A stretch of 28,109 nt of DNA. Origin: an uncultured bacterium. GTDB lineage: Bacteria > Actinomycetota > Coriobacteriia > Coriobacteriales > Coriobacteriaceae. Shown piece after piece: positions 1 through 6,042 of the stretch. Both the position numbers and the translations under genes were made by a program. Location of the stretch: assembly GCA_905214615.1 (NCBI GenBank), contig CAJMMX010000027.1, positions 1 through 28,109 on the forward strand, given 5' to 3'. Each line of letters begins with the position of its first letter. Positions within the stretch are counted from its first letter, which is position 1. The notes beneath the pieces are model-generated. The model was not told the origin of the DNA. It did not search any database and worked only from the letters and a program-made list of their open reading frames with translations.

Positions 1-45
1 TTTGTTGAACAAATTCACTAGGGCGGCGTCCGTTCGTGTCGTTTA

Positions 46-786
46 TTAGGGTAGGGGTGTGCGCGTTGCCGTGTCGTGAAAATGGAAGATGCTCGGAATA
101 TAACGCGCCTCGATGTACTCAAATTGAGTTCCGGTTGAGTCGAATGTCTGGCTGGTTATGGCTGCCAGATACGAAGAAGAATCGACGCCAAGCAACCGGC
201 AGTCCTCAGCGTCGGGCTGGACGAGTGTTATCGTTCGTTTGCTCACGGCAATGGTGAGCCCTAGCTCATCCTCGATGTAATGGAAGAGCGACAGGGTGGC
301 ATTCTGCTCGTTTAAGCCGGGGACGGAGGAAGTTAGGAAGTAGTGGCGGTCGACAACGACCGGTTTATCGTCGAGCATGCGGACGAGCTTCAAATGCGTA
401 AGGTCTTCTCCTTCGGGAAATCCCGTCAATTGAGCTAGACACTTATCGGTGCTTACGTGCTCGAAATAGACGATTTTTGACGTTGGAATTGCTCCGATCG
501 CGTGTGCCGATTCGCTGAACGAAGAAAGGCCACTTACGGTGAATGCGCCCTCTTTGCTGGTGCCTGCAAGTGACGTTTCGATTACGAGGACTCCCTTGCC
601 TTTAATGGACTGAACTAGACCTTCATTTGCGAGAAGTGAGATGGCCTTGCGCACCGTCATTCGAGAGCAGGAGAACTCTTTGGAAAGATTTTGTTCGGAA
701 GGAAGGAGCGATCCTACGGGATGTTTGCCTTCGACAATCCGCTCTCGTAGGCTTCGGTATATTTCACTGTACAGGATTCTTGCCAA
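46..786 (-). CDS. GntR/HutC-family transcriptional regulator with UTRA domain
   Basis: The protein has 246 residues. An N-terminal winged helix-turn-helix (about residues 5-70, with LLPSEQNLSKEFSCSRMTVRKA) is followed by a UTRA-type effector domain (about 90-235), the usual HutC-subfamily layout and length. The start is TTG at 786: an AAGGAG ribosome site (793-798) lies 6 nt upstream and no ATG or GTG fits as well. It diverges from the phospho-glucosidase/PTS operon, so it most likely represses that operon and is released by a sugar phosphate. The paired TGTCTAGACA sites in the divergent region resemble the GGTCTAGACC core bound by the family member NagR/YvoA. The family call is secure; the effector is inferred. 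Confidence 0.9.
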   Translation of the reverse strand: MARILYSEIYRSLRERIVEGKHPVGSLLPSEQNLSKEFSCSRMTVRKAISLLANEGLVQSIKGKGVLVIETSLAGTSKEGAFTVSGLSSFSESAHAIGAIPTSKIVYFEHVSTDKCLAQLTGFPEGEDLTHLKLVRMLDDKPVVVDRHYFLTSSVPGLNEQNATLSLFHYIEDELGLTIAVSKRTITLVQPDAEDCRLLGVDSSSYLAAITSQTFDSTGTQFEYIEARYIPSIFHFHDTATRTPLP

Positions 787-849
787 AATGTTCTCCTTAT
801 TGAGGTTGTACAGAATGCGTCGAATCGGCGCGATTATCCGCTTCTACCA

Positions 850-855
850 ATTATA
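850..855 (-). promoter_or_regulatory. -10 element for the GntR regulator gene
   Basis: The minus strand reads a perfect TATAAT here, about 64 bp before the TTG start. No good -35 hexamer is visible at 16-18 bp, so this is a partial promoter call. Confidence 0.35.
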
Positions 856-918
856 GGAAGTGGAGACACTTAAAGTTGCCGCTTACCGCCATAAATCAAC
901 CGTTCGCCCGTGTGCTTA

Positions 919-932
919 ACATGTCTAGACAG
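919..932. promoter_or_regulatory. GntR operator copy 1
   Basis: ACATGTCTAGACAG contains the 10-bp perfect palindrome TGTCTAGACA (922-931). It overlaps the candidate -35 of the sugar operon. An identical 14-bp copy lies 52 bp downstream, close to five helical turns, which would put two bound dimers on the same DNA face. Confidence 0.75.
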
Positions 933-956
933 ATAGCAAATCACTGAGGATATAAT
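926..956 (+). promoter_or_regulatory. Promoter of the phospho-glucosidase/PTS operon
   Basis: The -10 is TATAAT at 951-956. The best -35 is TAGACA at 926-931 (5 of 6 to consensus) with a 19-bp spacer, inside operator copy 1. Transcription would start near 963, so operator copy 2 falls in the first transcribed bases. This arrangement fits repression by steric block. Confidence 0.6.
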
Positions 957-970
957 TCAAGTCGTCAAGT

Positions 971-984
971 ACATGTCTAGACAG
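971..984. promoter_or_regulatory. GntR operator copy 2, overlapping the ribosome binding site
   Basis: This is the second identical ACATGTCTAGACAG, with its palindrome at 974-983. Its last bases run into the AGGAGG ribosome site (983-988) of the glucosidase gene, which starts 6 nt later at ATG 995. A bound repressor here would block early elongation. Confidence 0.75.
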
Positions 985-994
985 GAGGATTGCA

Positions 995-2326
995 ATGGCA
1001 AAACAGAGCTATGCGGTTACTATCGCGGGAGGCGGAAGCACTTATACGCCGGGCGTTGTTCTGACACTTCTCGCGAAGCGCGATGTGTTCCCCATCAATA
1101 GGATTACGCTCTATGACAACGATGCCGAGCGTCAGGGGACAATTGCCAAGGCATGTGCCATCTACATCAAGGAGAATGCTCCAGAGGTAACCTTCAGCTA
1201 TACGACCGACCCTGTGGAGGCCTTCACAGGCATCGACTTTGTACTTGCCCAGATTCGCGTTGGCAAGTACGCTATGCGCGATAAGGACGAGAAGATCCCC
1301 CTGCGCTATGGCGTTCTTGGCCAAGAGACCTGCGGTCCTGGTGGCATTGCTTATGGGCTGCGCTCCATCGGCGGCGTACTCGAGATCCTTGACTACATGG
1401 AGAAATACAGTCCTGACGCATGGATGCTCAACTACTCCAACCCCGCGGCTATCGTTGCCGAGGCGACACGCCGTCTTCGCCCGGATTCAAAGATCATCAA
1501 CATCTGCGACATGCCAATAGCACTGATGGATATCATGGCTCAGATGTGTGGTCTCAAGGACCACAACGACCTCGTCGTCGGCTACTACGGCCTTAACCAC
1601 TTTGGCTGGTGGACAAAGATTCACGACCGTGCTGGCAATGACCTCATGCCCACTATCAAGGCCCAAATGGCTAAAAACGGTTATGCCGGCGAGGATTCCG
1701 GCCTTGAATTCGTCGATGCATCTTGGGACCAGACGTTCCGTAAGGCTAAGGATGTTTACGCGCTCGATCCGAATACCATCCCGAACACCTACCTCAAGTA
1801 CTATCTCTTCCCGGACTATGTGGTTGAGCACACCGACCCCAACCACACCCGCACCGACGAGGTCCGTGAGGGTCGCGAGAAACGCGTCTTCGGCACCGCC
1901 CGCCAGATTATCGAAAAGGGCACGTCTGAGGGTTTCGGCCTTAAGCCAGATACCCACGCTGAGTACATTGTCGATCTCGCTCGCGCTTTGGCAGAGAACA
2001 CCCGTGAACGTTTCTCGCTGATTGTTCCCAACGACGGGGCTGTGTCCAATTTTGACCCAACGGCTATGGTCGAGATCCCCTGCATCGTCGGCAGCGACGG
2101 CTACGAGAAAATTTGCCAAGGTGAGATTCCGCAATTCCAGAAAGGACTTATGGAGGAACAGGTCTCGGTCGAAAAGCTTGCAGTGTCTGCTTGGGTCGAC
2201 CATTCCTATCAGGAGCTTTGGCAGGCGCTGACGCTTTCGAAGACGGTCCCCTCTGCCTCCGTTGCAAAGAAGATCCTTGACGATCTCATTGAGGCGAATA
2301 AGGAGTTCTGGCCAGAACTTCACTAG
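995..2326 (+). CDS. malA: 6-phospho-alpha-glucosidase (maltose-6'-phosphate glucosidase), GH4
   Basis: This 443-residue glycosidase family 4 enzyme is very close to Bacillus subtilis MalA/GlvA (EC 3.2.1.122). It hydrolyses 6'-phosphorylated alpha-glucosides such as maltose-6'-phosphate in the cytoplasm through NAD+- and metal-dependent chemistry. Visible motifs are the NAD-binding loop AGGGSTYTPG (11-20), the metal ligands Cys171 and His202, catalytic Asp172 in CDMP (171-174; the alpha-specific form, beta enzymes having CN-V/I-P) and a conserved Tyr near 266. Length matches the family. ATG 995 has an AGGAGG site 6 nt upstream. It leads an operon with the PTS permease 68 bp downstream, which would supply the phosphorylated substrate. 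Family and alpha-class are confident; the exact disaccharide is inferred. The symbol follows the B. subtilis homologue. Confidence 0.92.
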   Translation: MAKQSYAVTIAGGGSTYTPGVVLTLLAKRDVFPINRITLYDNDAERQGTIAKACAIYIKENAPEVTFSYTTDPVEAFTGIDFVLAQIRVGKYAMRDKDEKIPLRYGVLGQETCGPGGIAYGLRSIGGVLEILDYMEKYSPDAWMLNYSNPAAIVAEATRRLRPDSKIINICDMPIALMDIMAQMCGLKDHNDLVVGYYGLNHFGWWTKIHDRAGNDLMPTIKAQMAKNGYAGEDSGLEFVDASWDQTFRKAKDVYALDPNTIPNTYLKYYLFPDYVVEHTDPNHTRTDEVREGREKRVFGTARQIIEKGTSEGFGLKPDTHAEYIVDLARALAENTRERFSLIVPNDGAVSNFDPTAMVEIPCIVGSDGYEKICQGEIPQFQKGLMEEQVSVEKLAVSAWVDHSYQELWQALTLSKTVPSASVAKKILDDLIEANKEFWPELH

Positions 2327-2394
2327 TATCGGAAATCAATTTAGCGAATGATGGCGGGCGGCCGACCTTGGACAGGTCGCATGGGAGGAAAACC

Positions 2395-3864
2395 ATGAGC
2401 GAAAGCAAAGAGCTTGCAAATCGCAAGCTCGGCGAGGACGTAGTTGGCCTCGTCGGCGGTAAGGAAAACATCCTGAGCATCTCGCACTGCATGACGCGTC
2501 TACGTTTCAAGCTGCGAGACGATGCGAAGGCCGATACTAAGGCAATTGAATCTCATAAAGGTGTCATTCAAGTAATCAACGCGAATGGCCAGTATCAGGT
2601 TGTTGTCGGCATCAATGTGATTGAGGATGTTTACGATGCCGCGGTTGCCGCTTCTGGTGTCGAGGGGCTGGGCGAGGTTAATCTTGATGGTGAGCCCGTC
2701 AAGAAAGGAAACGTTGTTAGTGCCCTTATCGATACTATTTCGGGCGTAATCCAGCCGATTCTTGCGGTGCTGTGTGCCGCGGGCATGATCAAGGGTGTTT
2801 TGAGTATTCTCGTCGCTCTTGGATGGATTACGGCGACAGATGGCTTGTACCAGATTCTATTTGCGGCTGGTGACGGCTTCTTCTACTTCCTGCCGATTAT
2901 CCTTGGCTATACCGCGGCAAAGAAGTTTGGCTGCAGTGAGTTCGTTGGCATGACGCTCGGTATCGCACTTACGTATCCGGCGATGGTCAACATCACATCT
3001 GGCGATGTTTTGGGAACGGTGCTTGCTGGCACTCCCTTTGCCATGAACTACTACACGACTTTCCTCGGCATACCCGTCATCATGCCGTCTTCGGGTTATA
3101 CGAGCTCTGTCATTCCGATTATCATCTCTGTTTGGTTCGCGGCAAAGCTGGAGAAGTGGTGCCGCAAGCATTTCTCTGAGTATGTAAAGTTCTTCTTTGT
3201 GCCTACGTGCGCGCTCGTTGTGATGGTCCCCGCTACCTATTTGATTATTGGCCCGATTGCCACCCTGATCACGAACCTCATGAGCCTGCTGTTTAACTCC
3301 CTCTACAGCTTGCCTGTCATCGGCGGCGCGCTCGGCGGCATCGTGCTTACTGCCATTTGGCAGCCTATGGTCATCTTCGGCTTCCACTGGAGTGTCATTG
3401 CTCTCATGCTGGTGAACATTGCCTCCCAGGGCTGGGATATTGTCATGGCGCCGTACATGGTTTGCTCGTACGCTCAGTCCCTTGCCGTCCTTGCCATTCT
3501 TCTGAAGACTAAGGACGTAAAGCTCAAGCAGCTTGCATGGCCGGCGTTCATCTCGGGCTTCTTCTTCGGCATCACCGAACCCTGCATCTACGGCGTGACC
3601 CTTCCGCGCAAGAAGCCTTTTATCATGAGCTGCATCGCCTCTGTGCCCGGCGGCCTAATCATCGGCGCTCTTGGCACCAAGATGTTCGCCTTCACCGGCG
3701 GCGGCTTCTGCGCCTTCCCGGGCTTCATTGACCCGTCCGGTGCAATGGGCGCGAACTACCTGATTTACGTAATCATAGCCATCGTGGTTTCCAGCGTGAT
3801 TTCGTTCCTGCTTACGTATGCGACGTACAAGGAGGACGTTCCGGCGGTAGAGGCTGCAAAGTAG
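2395..3864 (+). CDS. PTS glucoside transporter, EIIBC (Glc superfamily)
   Basis: The 489-residue membrane permease takes up a sugar while phosphorylating it. An N-terminal EIIB domain (about 1-85) carries the phosphorylated Cys32 in HCMTRLRF. The EIIC domain (about 105-480) has multiple hydrophobic segments and the signature GITEP followed by IYG near residue 393. The B-C order is that of sucrose/trehalose/beta-glucoside permeases; B. subtilis MalP has the order C-B. There is no EIIA domain, so a separate EIIA must donate the phosphate. ATG 2395 is chosen because GGGAGG sits just upstream at 2383-2388; an in-frame TTG at 2368 has no such site. Pairing with a 6-phospho-alpha-glucosidase suggests maltose or another alpha-glucoside as substrate, which is inference. 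Confidence 0.88.
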   Translation: MSESKELANRKLGEDVVGLVGGKENILSISHCMTRLRFKLRDDAKADTKAIESHKGVIQVINANGQYQVVVGINVIEDVYDAAVAASGVEGLGEVNLDGEPVKKGNVVSALIDTISGVIQPILAVLCAAGMIKGVLSILVALGWITATDGLYQILFAAGDGFFYFLPIILGYTAAKKFGCSEFVGMTLGIALTYPAMVNITSGDVLGTVLAGTPFAMNYYTTFLGIPVIMPSSGYTSSVIPIIISVWFAAKLEKWCRKHFSEYVKFFFVPTCALVVMVPATYLIIGPIATLITNLMSLLFNSLYSLPVIGGALGGIVLTAIWQPMVIFGFHWSVIALMLVNIASQGWDIVMAPYMVCSYAQSLAVLAILLKTKDVKLKQLAWPAFISGFFFGITEPCIYGVTLPRKKPFIMSCIASVPGGLIIGALGTKMFAFTGGGFCAFPGFIDPSGAMGANYLIYVIIAIVVSSVISFLLTYATYKEDVPAVEAAK

Positions 3865-3990
3865 CCAAAGAAGTTGAGCCGCGGAACAAGTATTTCCCCG
3901 CGCGCCAGCAATCTAACAGGGTCGTCCTTGGATAAGCGCCGAGGGCGACCTTGTCTTGTGCTGGTTTCGTTTGAGAGGCAGTGGTTGAGA

Positions 3991-5427
3991 GTGTCTAATA
4001 TTATCTTTGGCAATAGGATGGGTGAGGCGTGCCTTGCGGCGTGGAGGTCCGCGGGCGTGGAAGTCCGCTCGGTCGTGGTCCGACAGGATGGTGAAGTCGT
4101 CTTTGAGCATGCGGCTGCGCCGTTCGCCCTCGAACACGTTCATCCGCTCTATTCTGTGACTAAGTCCTTTACCTCGGTCGCTGTCGGGATGTTGGTGAAT
4201 GAAGGACGGCTATCGCTGACCGATCGCTGGATTTCATACTTCCCGGAATATGAAGGAGAGATCGCGGATGAGCGCTTTCGCAATGTGACGGTTCGCAATT
4301 TGCTGACTATGACGATGGGGCAGGAGAGTGACCTGTCGTATATTGGCGCGGGAGACGACTGGGCACATGAGGTTCTTCATCGTGAGTTTGACTGGAAGCC
4401 GGGCGAGGTCTTTCACTACGATTCGCTGTGTTCACATTTATTGAGCATGCTCGTGCAACGCGTAAGTGGAACGAAAGAATCCGATTATCTCGCCGAACGT
4501 TTGTTTACGCCGTTAGGCATTAGAAATTGGTGGTGGGAAGAGGATCAAGCTGGTCATACGACCGGAGGTTTTGGTCTTCACCTTTCGACACCGGATTTGG
4601 CTAAGTTTGGTCAATGTTTGCTGGATGGTGGCAAGTGGCGTGGGGAACAGATCATTCCTGCGGAATGGGTTGCCGAGGCGACGAAGATTCAGATGGAAAC
4701 GAGCCCCTTTTATCCGTCAGAGGCAACTGAAGACAGCAATGGCTATGGATACCAGTTCTGGATGTGCCGGCGTGGCGGGTTCAGATGCTCTGGCCTTTTT
4801 GGGCAGCTGTGCTACATGCGGCCCACAGATGGCCTTGTCATCGCCTGCTCGAGTTCCACGACAGGAAGTAAGGCGCTGCTTGATCCGCTGTATGAGGTAT
4901 TGTTCAAAGAGTCTAGTGTTCGGGAAACGCTGGCTTCCGAACGTGACTTCGATAGCATTCCCGTGCCAGTTGGGTTGGCTTCTGGCGGACGTTTGAGTTC
5001 ATTACGCCTCGAGGGCATTCATCGTTGCATTTTCGGGGATTTTGAAGAGATCGATATTCGATTCCATGAGAATGAGCTGGATTTGTCTCTGTTGCGCGAT
5101 GGTCGTGAATACGGCGTGAGGGCCGGCTACGAGTCTTGGGTTTGCAAATCGGGCGATGGGGCCGGAGTCGGAGACCTCTTTCCCTTCGTGACTCATGAAG
5201 CTGAGAGGGACGATGCCCCCGCATGGGATGTTCGCAAGTTGTTTGCAGCGTATGCCTGGACTTCGCCAACAAATTTACAAATCGAGACCAGGGAACTGGA
5301 CTACACGCGGCGCTGTTTTATCGATGTGCGGATCGGAGGTAATTATGCTGTGTGCAGGGTGCGAGTTGAGGGAATGTACTGTTTCCCGGCACCCTCGGAA
5401 CTCATAGCGATTTTGAAGTTGGGATAA
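3991..5427 (+). CDS. Beta-lactamase-family serine hydrolase
   Basis: The protein (478 residues from this start) belongs to the beta-lactamase/DD-peptidase/esterase superfamily. The nucleophile motif is SVTK (Ser55-Lys58), the second motif is Tyr143-Asp-Ser145, and the GGFGLHLSTPDLAKFG stretch (about 192-207) is typical of the family. The third motif, normally KTG or HxG, appears to be replaced by CSGLFGQ, so the substrate may be an ester rather than a beta-lactam. No signal peptide is visible, implying a cytoplasmic enzyme. The reading frame is open back to 3874, but 3874-3990 does not read like protein. GAGAGG at 3973-3978 supports TTG 3985 or GTG 3991; ATG 4018 is another option. It is the third gene of the PTS operon; its role there is unknown. 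Confidence 0.75.
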   Translation: MSNIIFGNRMGEACLAAWRSAGVEVRSVVVRQDGEVVFEHAAAPFALEHVHPLYSVTKSFTSVAVGMLVNEGRLSLTDRWISYFPEYEGEIADERFRNVTVRNLLTMTMGQESDLSYIGAGDDWAHEVLHREFDWKPGEVFHYDSLCSHLLSMLVQRVSGTKESDYLAERLFTPLGIRNWWWEEDQAGHTTGGFGLHLSTPDLAKFGQCLLDGGKWRGEQIIPAEWVAEATKIQMETSPFYPSEATEDSNGYGYQFWMCRRGGFRCSGLFGQLCYMRPTDGLVIACSSSTTGSKALLDPLYEVLFKESSVRETLASERDFDSIPVPVGLASGGRLSSLRLEGIHRCIFGDFEEIDIRFHENELDLSLLRDGREYGVRAGYESWVCKSGDGAGVGDLFPFVTHEAERDDAPAWDVRKLFAAYAWTSPTNLQIETRELDYTRRCFIDVRIGGNYAVCRVRVEGMYCFPAPSELIAILKLG

Positions 5428-5455
5428 TATTCAAGACGTGCGATTGATAAGAAAG

Positions 5456-5507
5456 ATTGCCAACATCACGGCTAATGGAGACGGAGCTGTCTCCGGGCAA
5501 TGTTTTT
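5456..5507 (+). terminator. Candidate terminator after the PTS/hydrolase operon
   Basis: The outer stem ATTGCC (5456-5461) with GGCAAT (5496-5501) encloses an inner hairpin GGAGAC (5477-5482) with GTCTCC (5489-5494). A run of five T (5503-5507) follows. It lies 29 bp after the hydrolase stop. Confidence 0.5.
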
Positions 5508-5629
5508 CGATACGGACGTTTCAGTTATCGTATTGCTAGGGACTAAGTTAATCACTTGTTAAGGCCGAAGCGTAGGTGCGTTTTCTCGGCTCTGTACCCT
5601 ATTGGGCTCGAATCCCGGCGCATGGCAGC

Positions 5630-5661
5630 AAAAAGCCCGCTACCGAATCGGTAACGGGCTT
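5630..5661 (-). terminator. Rho-independent terminator of tRNA-Glu
   Basis: The stem AAGCCCG (5633-5639) with CGGGCTT (5655-5661), one mismatch, then TACCG with CGGTA, closes on a 3-base loop. On the minus strand it runs into TTTTT (5634-5630). It sits 11 bp past the tRNA 3' end. Confidence 0.8.
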
Positions 5662-5672
5662 CTCAATGCAAA

Positions 5673-5749
5673 TGGTGCCCCCAGCGGGATTCGAACCCGC
5701 GATATCCACCTTGAAAGGGTGGCGTCCTTGGCCGCTAGACGATGGGGAC
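5673..5749 (-). tRNA. tRNA-Glu (anticodon UUC)
   Basis: A complete 77-nt cloverleaf on the minus strand. The acceptor GTCCCCA pairs with TGGGGGC (one G-U pair), the D stem is GTCT/GGAC, the anticodon stem is CCACC/GGTGG with loop CTTTCAA (anticodon TTC), and the T arm is GCGGG/CCCGC with loop TTCGAAT. Discriminator A and an encoded CCA end are present. Folded by eye; identity is clear. Confidence 0.95.
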
Positions 5750-5759
5750 AGCGGGAAAG

Positions 5760-5765
5760 AGTATA
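5760..5765 (-). promoter_or_regulatory. -10 element of tRNA-Glu
   Basis: The minus strand reads TATACT 10 bp upstream of the mature tRNA 5' end. No convincing -35 is seen at 16-18 bp. Confidence 0.45.
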
Positions 5766-5848
5766 GCAGACTTTTTTGCCGGCGCGTATATCGTTGGCAA
5801 ACTGGAAAACCACCACACAGGAGCGGGCTTCTATCCCGATTTTCAAAT

Positions 5849-5905
5849 ATCTCAATCTGTAACATCTAAGCGGATAAATCGGCTCTACCTGTTACAGATC
5901 GAGAC
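5849..5905. repeat. Palindromic repeat unit 1 of an 80-bp tandem pair
   Basis: ATCTCAATCTGTAACA (5849-5864) is inverted as TGTTACAGATCGAGAC (5890-5905) with one mismatch, so the unit can fold as a long hairpin. The 25-base interior differs from unit 2. Confidence 0.8.
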
Positions 5906-5928
5906 AAACGACGGACGTCGGGACGAAC

Positions 5929-5985
5929 ATCTCAATCTGTAACAGTACGACGACTTTTAACGGTCTACCTGTTACAGATCGAGAC
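5929..5985. repeat. Palindromic repeat unit 2 of an 80-bp tandem pair
   Basis: Both arms (5929-5944 and 5970-5985) are identical to those of unit 1 and displaced by exactly 80 bp. The interior is not conserved, so the arms rather than the interior look to be under selection or are recognition sequences. Confidence 0.8.
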
Positions 5986-6005
5986 AAACTACCGTGGCGG
6001 GTCGA

Positions 6006-6042
6006 AACCACCACAAAGGTGCCTGTCCCCTTTGTGGTGGTT
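6006..6042. repeat. Extragenic palindrome with 14-bp perfect arms
   Basis: AACCACCACAAAGG (6006-6019) is perfectly inverted at 6029-6042 around a 9-base loop TGCCTGTCC. The right arm runs into the stop codon of the MurT-GatD gene (6041-6043), so it forms at the 3' end of that message and could act as a stabiliser or terminator, though no T run follows. An AAACCACCACA half copy is also present at 5807-5817. Confidence 0.75.

Noticed and set aside
5604..5616. T-arm-like GGG-CTCGAAT-CCC on the plus strand near tRNA-Glu
   Set aside because: No matching acceptor, D or anticodon arms can be folded around it. It could be a tRNA scrap, but one arm is too little.
5849..5985. Possible CRISPR array in the tRNA-Glu intergenic repeats
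   Set aside because: There are only two units, they are internally palindromic with arms 25 bases apart, and no cas genes are nearby.
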